A stretch of DNA of 64,000 nt from Leucobacter luti (GCF_019464495.1 NZ_CP080492.1:930001-994000); one strand, 5' to 3'. Counted from the stretch's first letter, positions 27,778 through 38,324 are shown. Numbers and translations are program-made. Notes: generated by a model from the sequence alone, not told the origin.

Positions 27778-28965
27778 CGAACCGGCCCCACATCTGTCTC
27801 GTCGTCGGTTTTGCGGTTGAGTCCGAGATGCGCGGCAAGGTTGCCGGTCTCGGACATCTGCACGGGGTCAATGGGGCGTCCGGGATCAAGGAACCCGGGG
27901 ATCCGCTTGCCCTGTGGGCCCGCATCGGCGCGCACCGTCTCGTCAAATTCGTCACCGTCGATGTCCGCGTCGTGCGCATCGAACGGGCGCGGTTCCTCGT
28001 ACACTGAGGCCTCGGGAGCCTGCAGATCCGGAGCAGTGGGCGGCGCAGCTACCGCGGCCCCTGCGGCTGCGGCAGCGGCCGCGTTCACGGCGCGCTCTTC
28101 AGCGGAAGCAGCGGCAACGGCAGCAGCGCTGCCTGCCCCCTCCTCGACCGCGGCGGCGCCCGCTGTCGCAGCAGCATTCGCGCGCGTGTTCTTCTGGCTC
28201 AAGCGCCGCGCGCACGACGGCCTCCGTGGTGCGGAGCACGCGCACACCAGCCTCCGACAGATCAGCGACCGGGATCGATGCCGTCTCGCCGTAGCCACCC
28301 GCCTGCTCATCACGCACGATGACCCCCTGCGACAGCTCCACCACGCGCTGCTGCATAATGTCCACGAAGGTCGCCTCGTGCGTCGCCATCACCACGGTCG
28401 TTCCACCCGCGTTGATCGAGCGCAGCAACTGCATAATGCCCAGGCTCGTCGCAGGATCGAGATTGCCCGTCGGCTCGTCGGCGAGCAAAATTGCTGGCTT
28501 GTTGACGATGGCTCTCGCGATGGCAACGCGCTGCTGCTCACCGCCGGAAAGCTCATGGGGGAAGCGCTTCGACTTATTCGCGAGTCCGACCATCTCGAGT
28601 GTGTCGGGCACCGCTTCCTGGATGAACCCTCGAGACTTGCCAATCACCTGCAGCGAAAACGCGACGTTGTCATAGACGGTCTTGTTCGTGAGCAGGCGGA
28701 AATCTTGGAAGACCGTCCCGAGGTTGCGCCGGAAGTAGGGCACTTTGCGGGAAGAAATCTTGCTGAGGTCTTGCCCCAGCACATGAATCTTGCCGACGCT
28801 CGGCTGATCCTCACGGAGGATGAGCCGCAGGCAGCTTGATTTGCCGGATCCGGAGGCGCCAACGATGAACACGAACTCGCCGCGGTCGACCTGCAGGTCG
28901 ATACCGTCGAGCGCGGGTTTCGCGGTGCCCCGGTACTTTTTGGTGACGTTCTCAAAGAGGATCAT
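27774..28965 (-). pseudogene. ftsE: Cell division ATPase FtsE with long C-terminal tail, frameshifted
   Basis: FtsE is the ATP-binding subunit of FtsEX. The core of about 230 residues is intact: MILFENVTKKYRG, Walker A GASGSGKSS, LSGGEQQRVAIARA signature and Walker B ILLADEPTGNLDP. After TTEAVVRAAL the frame turns into low-complexity Cys/Arg sequence with no family resemblance. The next frame supplies an Ala-rich linker and an acidic tail ending ETGNLAAHLGLNRKTDDE and stops at 27774, overlapping ftsX. One surplus base near 28190-28225, within GCGCGCGGCGC, explains the break. The repaired protein has 396 residues, the last 160 or so being an extension. Confidence 0.85.
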
Positions 28966-29051
28966 GACGACTCGACCCTACGCCTCGGGTCCGCGCCGCG
29001 GCTGCAGGCGCGCTGTGATCCGCAAGCTTTGCGCCCCGCGACTTTACCGGC

Positions 29052-30161
29052 TTACTGCGCTCTGGAAAGCGAACGCCAACGAATCCCCGCGGCGATGAAG
29101 CCGTCAAGCTCCCCATCGAACACGGCGTCGGGCTGCGTCGACTCAAAACCGGTGCGCAGATCCTTCACGAGTTGCTGCCCGTACAGGAAGTAGGAGCGAA
29201 TCTGATCGCCCCAGCTCGCCGTAATACTTCCGGCGAGCTCTTTTTTCTTCGCTGCTTCTTCTTCACGCTGCAGCAGGAGGAGTCGCGTCTGGAGCACACG
29301 CATTGCGGCTGCGCGGTTCTGGATCTGGGATTTTTCGTTCTGCATCGACACAACGATGCCGGTGCGCAGGTGGGTAATGCGCACTGCGGAATCCGTCGTG
29401 TTCACCGACTGACCGCCTGGTCCGGAAGAGCGGTAGACATCGACGCGGATGTCGCTCTCGGGAACCTCAACGGCTGTCGCCTCTTCCAGGAGCGGGATCA
29501 CTTCGACCCCAGCGAAGCTGGTCTGTCGCTTATCTGCTGAGCCAAATGGGCTGATCCGCGCCAGTCGATGCGTGCCTGCTTCGACCGAGAGGGTCCCGAA
29601 CGCGTAGGGCGCGTCAACTTCGAACGTCGCGGACTTGATGCCAGCCCCCTCCGCATATGAGGTGTCCATGACCTTCGTGGCGTAGCCGTGGTGCTCGGCC
29701 CAGCGCAAGTACATCCGCAGCAGCATCTCCGCAAAGTCGGTGGCATCGTCCCCGCCCGCACCAGAACGAATCGTCACGACGGCAGCGCGCTCGTCGTACT
29801 CCCCCGACAGCATCGTCTGAACCTCAAGATTTTGAATGACACCCTCAAGCGCGGCGAGCTCAGCGGTCGCCTCAGCGGCGGATTCTTCATCCTCAGCCTC
29901 AAGCGCGAGCTCGATCAGCACTTCGAGATCGTCGAGCCGGGCTTCGACGCCCCGCAGGCGCTTTACATTGGCTTGCCGGTGGGAGAGCCCACTCGTGACG
30001 ACCTGTGCCGCCGCAGGGTCGTCCCAGAGATTGGGGGCGGACGCCTGTGCTTCCAACTCGACGATCTCCCGATCAAGACGAGGCAGATCCATCACAGCGG
30101 CGATGTCGGCGTAGGTCGCGCGCAGCGCACGGATGCGGGCACTGAAATCAAGTTCGAGCAT
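29052..30161 (-). CDS. prfB: Peptide chain release factor 2
   Basis: RF2 ends translation at UGA and UAA. The 369-residue protein has the RF2-type codon-recognition tripeptide SPF (RISPFGS) and the catalytic GGQ loop in [17 protein letters not shown]. The first domain, rich in Ala, Leu and Glu, is coiled. There is no internal UGA near codon 25, so the programmed frameshift of enterobacterial prfB is absent, as usual in Actinobacteria. It precedes ftsE with a gap of about 90 nt. Confidence 0.97.
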   Translation of the reverse strand: MLELDFSARIRALRATYADIAAVMDLPRLDREIVELEAQASAPNLWDDPAAAQVVTSGLSHRQANVKRLRGVEARLDDLEVLIELALEAEDEESAAEATAELAALEGVIQNLEVQTMLSGEYDERAAVVTIRSGAGGDDATDFAEMLLRMYLRWAEHHGYATKVMDTSYAEGAGIKSATFEVDAPYAFGTLSVEAGTHRLARISPFGSADKRQTSFAGVEVIPLLEEATAVEVPESDIRVDVYRSSGPGGQSVNTTDSAVRITHLRTGIVVSMQNEKSQIQNRAAAMRVLQTRLLLLQREEEAAKKKELAGSITASWGDQIRSYFLYGQQLVKDLRTGFESTQPDAVFDGELDGFIAAGIRWRSLSRAQ

Positions 30162-30202
30162 GATCCTCAGAGTCTATGGCATGCCGCCGCACCGCACGCC
30201 GC

Positions 30203-31641
30203 TCAGATGACGGCTTCGCGAGACAGCGCTTGTCCCATTTTCGCCTGCTCACGGCCGTCCCAAGCTTCACGGAGGATTGCAACGGCGCGGATCAGTTCGC
30301 TGGGCGGCGCGGTGAAGGGCAGCCGCACAAATCGCTCGAACACCCCTGGACTCCCGAACCTCGGCCCAGGAGGCAGCCTCAGCCCGAGCCGTGCACACTC
30401 CCGGCTCAGTCGTGTACTGCTCGCTTCACCGAGGTCGGCCCACACGCTCACCCCGCCGGCTGCGGGCGACAATCGCCACCGCGGCAGGTACGACGCGACC
30501 GCGCCGGAAAGCGCCGCATGACCAGCGGTGAGTTCGCGTGACCGGACGGCGAGAATCTCGTCGTACTGTTCCAACGCCACCGAGGCGAGCACTTGTTCCC
30601 ATGTCCCAGTGCCGAGGTCTCCCACTCGCCTGGCGGATTCGAGCTGGTCGATGAGGTCAGCACGCGCACGGATCCATCCACCCTGAGCCCGCCCCACAGG
30701 GTCTTGCCCAGCGAGCCGACCGTGAGAATCTGGTCGCGCTGCTCGTCGCGCGCCGCGAAGGCCGCGAATGGCACCACGGGTCGCGGTCCCCCGAGCACTA
30801 GTTCGGCCGTCGTCTCGTCAGCGATGATGAAACCGCCCTGCCCTGCAAGCGTTGCGATCAGTCGCTCGCGCAAGTCGCTGGGCATGCTCATGCCCGTGGG
30901 ATTGTGATGATCTGGGATGAGGTAGCTCAGGCGCGGCGAAGTGTGTCTGGCGATATCGAGAATGCTCGCCGCGTCATATCCCGTGACACTGACGGGCAGC
31001 TCGGCGACGAGAGCTCCCGCATCCGCGAGCGCCTCCCGCGCATGCGGATAGCTCGGAGACTCGATGAGGCTGCGATCGCCACGCCTCAGCAGGGTGCGCG
31101 CGATCAGATGAATCGCGTGCTGAGCGCCGAGCGTCACCATGATTTGCTCCGGGGCGGTGGGAAGCCCCCGCTGTGTGTAGCGCTCAGCGATGAGCAGACG
31201 CAGCGCGGGATGCCCGATCGTGTCATACCCATCGAGCCGGAACGCATCTGCATGCTCGGTCAGTGCGCGTTGCGCGAGCGCTGGCATGCCTTCCCACGGC
31301 AGCGGTGAGGCCCGGCTCAGATCGAGTTCCCCTTCGGCCGCTGTGCGCCAGTCAGCGGCATCCCCGCGCCGCGGGGCTCGGATCACGGTGCCCGAGCCTC
31401 GCCGTGACACCGCGATTCCCGTGTCACGCAGGTGCTCATATCCGGCACTCACCGTGGTACGGCTGACTGCAAGCTCCTCGGCGAGCGGCCGCTCAGCCGG
31501 CAGCACCGTCCCGGCCGGCACCCCACCGTCACGAACGAGGAGCGCAATACTCTCGCTGAGCTCGCGGTAGCTGTGGCCGTCGCCGCGCCACTCGCCGAGG
31601 AGTTGGTGGAGCCGGCGTGCCGAGAGACGCTGCGCAATCAT
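30203..31641 (-). pseudogene. MocR/GntR-type regulator with aminotransferase domain (YczR-like), frameshifted
   Basis: MocR proteins join a GntR winged helix (about residues 15-80, with VLPAERPLAEELAVSRTTVS) to a PLP-binding aminotransferase-like domain (YLIPDHHNPTGMSM; lysine in GSLGKTLWGGLR). The frame breaks right after GGLR, and VGWIRARADLIDQLESARR to the stop at 30203 continues in another frame. One missing G near 30678-30679 explains it; repair gives 479 residues. It is divergent from yczE, the pairing known for YczR regulators. The ATG at 31641 is used. PLP probably acts as effector (family knowledge). Confidence 0.85.
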
Positions 31642-31703
31642 GAGGCCACTGTACGTGAATTGGCATCTTGAGCACCAGGCCAAAATCAGGTGGACTGTTC
31701 AGC

Positions 31704-32342
31704 GTGACTCTTCGACTTCTTCGCCTGATTCCGGGCCTCCTGCTCTACGGCATCGCCGACGCGTTCATGATCCGCGCGGCTATCGGCGTCGACCCCTGGA
31801 CGGTCTTCGCCCAGGGCGTCTCGCTCCACAGCGGACTCAGCATCGGGATCCTGACCAACATCATCGGCCTCTGTGTGCTCCTGCTCTGGATTCCGCTTCG
31901 GCAGCGCCCGGGCCTCGGCACCGTGCTGAACATCCTGCTCGTCGGCCCCGGGATCGATCTCGGGCTCTGGCTCCTGCCCACCCCGGAAGCGTTATGGCTG
32001 CGGATCGCGTTCTTTGTCATCGGCCTGTTGCTCCTCGCGGTAGCGAGCGGAATCTACATCGGGGCGAAACTGGGCCCCGGCCCGCGTGACGGGCTCATGA
32101 CCGGCATTCACCATCGTTTCGGCGCACCGATCTGGCTCGGCCGCACGAGCGTTGAACTCGCCGTACTCGGAATCGGATGGATGCTCGGCGGCAATGTCGG
32201 TCTCGGCACAGTCGCATTCGCGATCCTGATCGGCCCCCTCTGCGGGATTACATTGCCGCTGTTCGACCGCGAACTGCGGCGGACACGCCAGCGGGGCGGT
32301 GAGAATCCCACCGCCCCGCTCGCTGCACCGGCGTCACACTAG
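31704..32342 (+). CDS. YczE/YitT family integral membrane protein
   Basis: The protein of about 212 residues has five or six hydrophobic helices and the family start LIPGLLLYGIADAFMIRAAIG, followed by DPWTVFAQGVS. YczE proteins have no established biochemical role, but their genes commonly sit opposite a MocR regulator. The frame is also open to a TTG at 31668; the GTG at 31704 has AGGTGG at 31688-31693 upstream and matches family starts. The 62 nt between the two divergent starts must hold both promoters and the regulator site. Confidence 0.8.
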   Translation: MTLRLLRLIPGLLLYGIADAFMIRAAIGVDPWTVFAQGVSLHSGLSIGILTNIIGLCVLLLWIPLRQRPGLGTVLNILLVGPGIDLGLWLLPTPEALWLRIAFFVIGLLLLAVASGIYIGAKLGPGPRDGLMTGIHHRFGAPIWLGRTSVELAVLGIGWMLGGNVGLGTVAFAILIGPLCGITLPLFDRELRRTRQRGGENPTAPLAAPASH

Positions 32343-32356
32343 CCGCAGCCGCTCGG

Positions 32357-33772
32357 CTACTCGCTCTCCGGGACCTTGTTGTATCCGGTGACCGGCTGCG
32401 ACTCATCGAACGCCGCTGCCTTTCGCTTGAACCCCCGGGTCATGAACACCAGGTAGATGAAGCCGATCAGCGTCCATGCCACGCCACCGATCAGTGCGTC
32501 GACGTGGAGATTCGCCCACAGCACGCCGGTGAGGAGCATGCCGATCCCCGGCATCACGATGAACTTGAAGATGTCGGGGAATGTGCGACGCCGCCCCTGC
32601 TTGATCGCAAACCAGGCAATCACCGAAATGTTCACGAACGTGAAGGCGATCAGCGCTCCATAGTTGATGAACGCAGCGATCATCTCCAGCGTAAATGCGA
32701 TCGCAAGCAGGCAGATCGCACCGGTGAGCACAATGTTGAACGTTGGCGTGTGCGTCTTCGGGTTGATATAGCCGAAGAACTTCTTGGGGAGCACATTGTT
32801 GCGTCCCATCACCAGGAGCATTCGCGACACCGAAGCGTGAGAAGCGAGGCCAGAAGCAAGCGTGGCGGCAAAGCCAGCGGCCGTGAGTACGGCCTGCAGC
32901 ACCGGGCCGCCGACGAACTGGCCGATGAGCGGCAGTGTCGAGTCCTCAACAAACTGCATGTCACCCTCGGGAGCAAAAACGTTCCAGTCGGGGAAGCGCA
33001 GCTGGGTAAAGTACCCAGCGATCAGGAAGATCGCGCCGCCAAGGATCACGGTGAGCAGGATTGCACGGGGCACGATCTTCGGGCTCTTCGCCTCCTCCAC
33101 GTACATCGTCACCGCGTCGAAGCCAATGAACGAGAAGCAGACAATCGTCGCGCCCATGAGGACGGCCCCCATGGTCACCCCATCGTGAATGAACGGTTGG
33201 ACAGACGCGACCGTGCCAGCGCCTGCTCCACCCGCGAGCTGTGCCCACACCATGACGACAAACACCGTCATCACGACGATCGAGAACACCAGCAGGATCA
33301 TGTTGAGGTTGGAGGTGCCGCGCATCGTGAGGTAGATCACGCCGGTCACGAGCACACAGTAGAGCACGACCCAGATCCAGCCGGGAATGCCGGGAAAGAC
33401 CGCCTCGAGGTAGCTGCGGATGATCAAGCAGTTCACCATGGGCAGCAGCATGTAGTCAATCAGCGACGTCCAGCCGACCATGAAACCGACGTTTGGGTGA
33501 ATCGACTCGCGCACGTAGGTGTATGCAGAGCCGGCGCTCGGGATCGCACCCGCCATCTTGCCGTAGCTCACCGCGGTAAAGATCATCACGATCAGAGCAA
33601 CGAGATAGGCAAGCGGCACAACGTTATTCGTGTCGCGCGCCACCATGCCGAAGGTGTCGAACACCACTGTCGGGGTCATGTAGCCCAGGCCGAGGCCAAC
33701 AATGGCCCACAGCCCGAGATTCCGTTTCAGGGACCCCCCGCGCTTTGCGGCCGGCATCAACGTCTTCGTCAT
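32357..33772 (-). CDS. APC family permease, putrescine importer PuuP type
   Basis: The 471-residue protein has about twelve transmembrane helices and closely follows the E. coli PuuP pattern: GLGYMTPTVVFDTFGMVARD, SYGKMAGAIPSAGSAYTYV, ESIHPNVGFMVGWTSLIDY, ATIVCFSFIGFDAVT and LASGLASHASVSRMLLVMGR. PuuP imports putrescine by proton symport. Its place beside potABCD and a diamine-type aminotransferase supports a polyamine role. It is encoded downstream of potC on the same strand but beyond a strong terminator, so it likely has its own promoter. Other amines or amino acids remain possible substrates. Confidence 0.85.
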   Translation of the reverse strand: MTKTLMPAAKRGGSLKRNLGLWAIVGLGLGYMTPTVVFDTFGMVARDTNNVVPLAYLVALIVMIFTAVSYGKMAGAIPSAGSAYTYVRESIHPNVGFMVGWTSLIDYMLLPMVNCLIIRSYLEAVFPGIPGWIWVVLYCVLVTGVIYLTMRGTSNLNMILLVFSIVVMTVFVVMVWAQLAGGAGAGTVASVQPFIHDGVTMGAVLMGATIVCFSFIGFDAVTMYVEEAKSPKIVPRAILLTVILGGAIFLIAGYFTQLRFPDWNVFAPEGDMQFVEDSTLPLIGQFVGGPVLQAVLTAAGFAATLASGLASHASVSRMLLVMGRNNVLPKKFFGYINPKTHTPTFNIVLTGAICLLAIAFTLEMIAAFINYGALIAFTFVNISVIAWFAIKQGRRRTFPDIFKFIVMPGIGMLLTGVLWANLHVDALIGGVAWTLIGFIYLVFMTRGFKRKAAAFDESQPVTGYNKVPESE

Positions 33773-33885
33773 GTGCTCTCCTCGGAACGAGGGTCACCCC
33801 GGCACCTGCGCACCGCTGCGACCTGTACTTCGGCGGGATCGAGTCTCGCCAAGGGTTTATCCTGCACCCGATCGCGGCCCCACGC

Positions 33886-33930
33886 AAAAAAACGTTCGGC
33901 CCGTCGCATAATCTGCGGCGGACCGAACGT
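33886..33930 (-). terminator. Terminator of the potDABC operon
   Basis: A 16-bp stem with two G-U pairs (33892-33907 with 33915-33930) closes a 7-nt loop. On the minus strand it is followed by seven T residues (A run 33886-33892 on the plus strand). Confidence 0.88.
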
Positions 33931-33951
33931 GTGTGCCTCTCAAGGAACGAG

Positions 33952-34752
33952 CTATTGCCTGGCCACCCGTTTTTGTTTATTGATGTTGACCATCTGCACG
34001 ATGATCACGAGGACGAGTGCGCCGATGAACACGATCGACGCGAGCACATTTGCTTGAGCAGGAACGCCCTTGAGCGCGGAGACGTAAATGAATTTCGGGA
34101 ACGTCGTCGCAGTGCCCGAGTTGAAGTTCGTGATGATGAAATCATCGAACGACAGCGCGAAGCTCAGGAGCGCGGCGCCGATGATGCCCGGCAGCAACAT
34201 GGGGAAGGTGATTCTCCAGAACACCTGTCCCGGTGGGGCATACAGATCCCGCCCGGCTTCCTCGATCGCGGGATCGAGACTGGCGACGCGCGCCTTCACC
34301 GCGACTACGACGTAGGAGATACAGAACATCGTATGCGCGAGGATGATCGTGCCGAGGCCCTTCTCCACCCCCGCGAGCAGGAACTGCGCGGCAAGGCCAG
34401 CGCCGAGCACGACCTCGGGGGTCGCCATCGGCGTGAACAGCAGCAGACTCACCGTTGAACGGAATTTGAAGCGATAGCGCACGAGCGCCAGCGCGATCAT
34501 TGTCCCGAGCACGGTGGCAATCACCGTGGCAACGACTCCGACGAGGATGCTGTTGCCGAACGCGGTGCACACCTGCGGCGCCCCACACGGGTTCTGCCAA
34601 TTGTCGAGCGTGAACCCGCGCCAGATGATGTTGTTGCGACCAGAGTCATTGAACGAGAACAGAATGACGTGCGCGATCGGCAGGAGCAGGTACACCAGCG
34701 TGATCGTTGCGACGACGGGGACAAAGGCCTTCCCCAGGCTGAAACCCTTCAC
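33952..34752 (-). CDS. potC: Spermidine/putrescine ABC transporter permease PotC
   Basis: The 266-residue inner-membrane protein has six hydrophobic segments and the ABC permease EAA loop EEAGRDLYAPPGQVFWRITF near residue 165. The sequence SFALSFDDFIITNF following it is typical of PotC/PotI. It pairs with PotB to form the channel energised by PotA. Its ATG overlaps the potB stop (ATGA at 34752-34749), indicating coupling. The operon order is potD-potA-potB-potC. Confidence 0.93.
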   Translation of the reverse strand: MKGFSLGKAFVPVVATITLVYLLLPIAHVILFSFNDSGRNNIIWRGFTLDNWQNPCGAPQVCTAFGNSILVGVVATVIATVLGTMIALALVRYRFKFRSTVSLLLFTPMATPEVVLGAGLAAQFLLAGVEKGLGTIILAHTMFCISYVVVAVKARVASLDPAIEEAGRDLYAPPGQVFWRITFPMLLPGIIGAALLSFALSFDDFIITNFNSGTATTFPKFIYVSALKGVPAQANVLASIVFIGALVLVIIVQMVNINKQKRVARQ

Positions 34753-35612
34753 AGGAGATCCTCCGCCCCACTCTTGCGCACGTAACTCGCCACGATCACG
34801 AGGATCACAACCATCAGGATTATCGAGAGCGTCGCGGCCATCGGATAGTTCTGGGTTTGCAAGAAGTTCGATTCGATGACGTTGCCGATCATCGTGGTCG
34901 AGGTCCCGCCCAGGAACTCGCGTGACGCATTCACGTAGTCACCCGACATCGGAATGAAGCTGAGCAGTGTGCCCGAGACGATACCGGGCATCGACAGCGG
35001 CAGGGTGACCCGCCGGAATGTCGTCACCGGTGAGGCATACAAATCCGATCCTGCTTCGAGGAGCCGCAAGTCGAGCGCCTGCAGTGAGGAGAACATTGGC
35101 AGCACCATGAACGGAATGAAATTGTAGACCAGACCGAAGATGACGGAGAAGTGCGTGCCGACGAGCTCGCTCGGCAGGATCGACTTCCACGCGAGCGTGC
35201 GGAGCAGGAAGCTGATGAAGAACGGAGCGACGACCAGGATCAGCAGGATCCCCTGCAGCATCGGCCGCGACCGCACCTTTACGCCGATGAGATACGCCAC
35301 CGGATAGCTAATGCAGAGGCCAACGATCGTCGCAACGATCGCGTAAATAAAGGAACGCAGCAGGTGGGGCCAGTACTCCTGCAGCGCAGCCCAGTAATTG
35401 GAGAACTGCATCGCAGCGACGTACTGTCCGATGCCACCACTCTCGGCTGGAGCCTGCAGCGAGGTGATCGCAAGCTGCACGAACGGGGCGACAAAGAACA
35501 GCAGCATGTACGCGATGCCCGGTGCAAGCAGGAGTAGTGCGATCCAGCTGCGTTTGCGCGGGGCTTGGTCGACGGTTTTCGTCGGGCCCCCAGAGAAGGC
35601 GGTAAACGCCAT
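34749..35612 (-). CDS. potB: Spermidine/putrescine ABC transporter permease PotB
   Basis: The 287-residue protein has six transmembrane segments and the EAA loop EAGSDLYASPVTTFRRVTLP near residue 190, followed by LSFIPMSGDYVNASREFLGG, a PotB hallmark. It starts 12 nt after the potA stop and overlaps potC by four bases. It forms the heterodimeric channel with PotC. Confidence 0.93.
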   Translation of the reverse strand: MAFTAFSGGPTKTVDQAPRKRSWIALLLLAPGIAYMLLFFVAPFVQLAITSLQAPAESGGIGQYVAAMQFSNYWAALQEYWPHLLRSFIYAIVATIVGLCISYPVAYLIGVKVRSRPMLQGILLILVVAPFFISFLLRTLAWKSILPSELVGTHFSVIFGLVYNFIPFMVLPMFSSLQALDLRLLEAGSDLYASPVTTFRRVTLPLSMPGIVSGTLLSFIPMSGDYVNASREFLGGTSTTMIGNVIESNFLQTQNYPMAATLSIILMVVILVIVASYVRKSGAEDLL

Positions 35613-35623
35613 GAGCGCCTCCC

Positions 35624-36805
35624 CTACTCCGCGAGCGCCGCCCGGGTCGCAATTGCCCGGGTCGAGAAGTCGGCGGTCAGGGCCCCGGTGTCAAGGCGGT
35701 CATCGGCAAGCCCGAAGGTATGCTCGATCAGCCAGCTCAGCCAGACCTCCTCACCGAGGTGTGCAACAGGCCCTGCCTGCAGGTTTTGCGCGAACACGTG
35801 CACCGGTGCGGAGCCGGGCACATCGACCGTGTACTGTGTGCTGACTCCGATGAAGGAGACGTCCATGATTCGCCCCGGGCCGACCACATTGCGGCCAGCC
35901 TCCGGTGCTGGTGGTTCTTTCGTCAGCATCAGCTTCTCCGGGCGCACGCCGATCGTGATCGTTCCGCTGTCACGCTCACTGCGCGCACGCGGCACCGACA
36001 GCCTGGCCCCCGCACAGTCGGTGTGAATGACCTGATCCGTGCTTCCTGCCACCTCGACCTGGAACAGGTTCGACTGGCCCAGAAAGTTTGCGACAAACAC
36101 GGTGCGCGGCAGCTCGTACAGCTCCTCAGGTGCACCCATCTGCTCGATCCGACCCTTGTTCATCACGGCCACGGTGTCCGCCATGGTCATGGCTTCCTCC
36201 TGGTCGTGCGTGACGTGTAGGAAGGTGAGGCCAACCTCCTGCTGAATCTGCTTCAGCTCCTGCTGCATCTGGCGCCGCAGCTTCAGATCCAGCGCGCCGA
36301 GGGGCTCATCGAGCAGCAGCAGTGCCGGCCGGTTGACAACCGCCCGCGCCAGGGCGACGCGCTGCTGCTGTCCGCCCGAGAGCTGCGCCGGTTTGCGATC
36401 CGAGATGTGATCCAGCTCGACCAGGCGCAGGGCCTCGTGGGCCTTCGCTACTGCGTCTCCGATCTTGCGCCGTCTGAGTCCGAACGCCACGTTCTCCAGC
36501 ACGGACATGTGGGGAAACAGCGCGTACGACTGGAATACAGTATTGACCTGCCGCTTATGCGGCTTGAGCGCGCTGACATCTTTGCCGCCGATGAGAATCT
36601 TGCCGGCAGTCGGGTCTTCGAGCCCCGCGACGAGCCGCAGAGTCGTCGTTTTGCCGCACCCGGACGGGCCGAGGAGTGCAAAAAAGGAACCAGCTGGGAT
36701 CGTGAGATCGAGCTCCTCGATCGCAGTGAAGCCAGGAAAGCGTTTCTGGATGCCGACCAGCTCAAGGTCGGCACCGGCCTCAGCGAATGCGCCGTGATCC
36801 GCCAT
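35624..36805 (-). CDS. potA: Spermidine/putrescine ABC transporter ATP-binding protein PotA
   Basis: The protein of about 393 residues has Walker [10 protein letters not shown] (near residue 43), Q-loop [13 protein letters not shown], signature [14 protein letters not shown] and Walker [13 protein letters not shown], then a C-terminal TOBE regulatory domain from about residue 270. The ATG at 36805 lies two bases after the potD stop; the longer open frame is not needed. It powers the PotBC channel. Confidence 0.95.
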   Translation of the reverse strand: MADHGAFAEAGADLELVGIQKRFPGFTAIEELDLTIPAGSFFALLGPSGCGKTTTLRLVAGLEDPTAGKILIGGKDVSALKPHKRQVNTVFQSYALFPHMSVLENVAFGLRRRKIGDAVAKAHEALRLVELDHISDRKPAQLSGGQQQRVALARAVVNRPALLLLDEPLGALDLKLRRQMQQELKQIQQEVGLTFLHVTHDQEEAMTMADTVAVMNKGRIEQMGAPEELYELPRTVFVANFLGQSNLFQVEVAGSTDQVIHTDCAGARLSVPRARSERDSGTITIGVRPEKLMLTKEPPAPEAGRNVVGPGRIMDVSFIGVSTQYTVDVPGSAPVHVFAQNLQAGPVAHLGEEVWLSWLIEHTFGLADDRLDTGALTADFSTRAIATRAALAE

Positions 36806-36807
36806 GG

Positions 36808-38016
36808 CTACAAGCCCAGCACATTCTGGAATGCGGTCGAGTACTTCTTGTCTTCTTCCGGGCTGAGTGTGCGGAAATTGTGGAGGTGCTTCCAATCCTC
36901 TTCTGTGGGGAAAATGAGCGGATTGTCGGCGTTCTCAGGATTGATCTTCTTCATCTCTTCCTGCGTTCCCTTCACGGGGGGCACGAACGTCACATAATTG
37001 GCGACCTCCGCCATCACGACCGGGTCGTAGTAGTAGTTGATCAGTTCCTCCACCTTGGCTTTCGCCTCGGCGCTCGTGCCATTGGGCACGGTGAATGAAT
37101 CAGCTGCGATCATGCCGCCCGATTCGGGGATCTCCAGCGTCCACTGGTTGTCATTCTCTGCGTTCAGCATCACGACGTCTCCGGTCCACGCCATCGCGAC
37201 GAGTGCGTCACCGGTGATCAGATCCTGCGTATAGCTGTTGCCTTTCACGTTGCCGATCTGACCGCTCTGGAGCGCGTCATCAAGCCAGGCAAGGGCAGCG
37301 TCGAATTGAGCGTCGCCCCAGTCACTGTTCGGATCGGTCCCGAGCCCAGCCATGACCATACCCATGGTGTCTCGCATCTCGCTCAACACGACGACTTTGC
37401 CCTTCAACTCCGGACGGAGGAAATCATCGAGGGTCTTGATTCCCTGTGGGACCTCCTTCGAGTTCCACACCCACCCGGAGGCAGGAAGCTGCCAGGGGAT
37501 CGTGAACTTCCGGCCCGGATCCACGTCGAGTGCATCCCACTGCGCATCAACGAGGTTCGCCGTGACATTGGCGAGGTTCGCATAGTCGAATTCCTGGATC
37601 TGCTTGTCCTGGATCAGGCGCCCGTTCATCCAGTCAGTAAACGTGATGGTGTCGTAGCCGGTGAACTGGTCCAGCTTCAGCTGGTCCTTGATCTTGCCGT
37701 AGAACGTGTTGTTGTCATCGATGTCCTCGATGTAATCGACGGTGAAGCCGGCCTTGTCCATGAACGCGTCGAGGGACGGGAAGCTCTGAGTGTCTTCGTC
37801 GAAGTCGAGATAGTACGTCCAGTTTCCCCATACGATGCCCTCGCCACCAGCACCGCCACCGCCTCCGCCTCCTGGGGCACACGCGGCGAGGCTGAGTGCC
37901 CCCACTCCGGCTGCGCCAGCGGCCGCACCGCGCAAGACCTGGCGACGATTCATCTGTGCGCCGCGGAGCAGCTGGACAATATTGCGAACAATGGGGTCAT
38001 CAGACTGACGGACCAT
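36808..38016 (-). CDS. potD: Polyamine ABC transporter substrate-binding lipoprotein PotD
   Basis: The 402-residue protein begins with a twin-arginine-like lipoprotein signal: NRRQVLRG (near residue 23) then a hydrophobic Ala-rich stretch and a lipobox ending LAAC. A poly-glycine linker follows, then the PotD-type solute-binding domain (NWTYYLDFDEDTQSFPSLDA near residue 65). It presents spermidine or putrescine to PotBC. GGGAG before the ATG at 38016 supports the start. A second, similar binding protein is encoded at 43230 without transporter genes. Confidence 0.92.
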   Translation of the reverse strand: MVRQSDDPIVRNIVQLLRGAQMNRRQVLRGAAAGAAGVGALSLAACAPGGGGGGGAGGEGIVWGNWTYYLDFDEDTQSFPSLDAFMDKAGFTVDYIEDIDDNNTFYGKIKDQLKLDQFTGYDTITFTDWMNGRLIQDKQIQEFDYANLANVTANLVDAQWDALDVDPGRKFTIPWQLPASGWVWNSKEVPQGIKTLDDFLRPELKGKVVVLSEMRDTMGMVMAGLGTDPNSDWGDAQFDAALAWLDDALQSGQIGNVKGNSYTQDLITGDALVAMAWTGDVVMLNAENDNQWTLEIPESGGMIAADSFTVPNGTSAEAKAKVEELINYYYDPVVMAEVANYVTFVPPVKGTQEEMKKINPENADNPLIFPTEEDWKHLHNFRTLSPEEDKKYSTAFQNVLGL

Positions 38017-38324
38017 GAGAGATCTCCCTTGGTTTCTCATTGGCGATCCGACATCGCGCACATATCGGCGACGTTGCCGGGTGGTGATCTGAGAATGGCA
38101 CAGAGTATGTATCGATGCAAAGCTGACCCGCACCCCGATTCGAATTCTTCACGGAACAGTTACTTTTCCGTAGCGGTGCGGGCAAATATCGGGGGCTAGA
38201 TTGAGGTTTGGGCAGTCGCGTCTCGCGCTCCCATGATGCGCGAAGTGTTGAAATCAGCATCATTCGACGCGCTTATCTTCGGATTCCTTTGCTTTTTCAG
38301 GTTCCCACTGCAAGAATCAGTGAT
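38017..38324. promoter_or_regulatory. Divergent region between potD and the Lrp-type gene
   Basis: This 308-nt stretch has no convincing gene. It is lower in GC than its surroundings and contains TAGATT (38200s) and the minus-strand TACATA as possible -10 elements for the two sides, both weak. Being between a polyamine transporter operon and an Lrp/AsnC regulator, it is the likely site of regulator binding. I could not define a clean operator. Confidence 0.4.

Noticed and set aside
26728..28839. Long plus-strand frame of about 700 codons opposite smpB, ftsX and ftsE
   Set aside because: It lies antisense to three confidently identified genes and is a by-product of high GC codon bias; the product is rich in His/Arg/Gln with no domain.
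29052..30161. Programmed frameshift in prfB
   Set aside because: The frame is continuous from the ATG with no in-frame UGA near codon 25.
32504..34057. Plus-strand frame of more than 500 codons opposite the PuuP-like permease
   Set aside because: Antisense to a clear 12-helix permease and rich in His/Asp/Arg, as expected for the shadow of membrane-protein codons.
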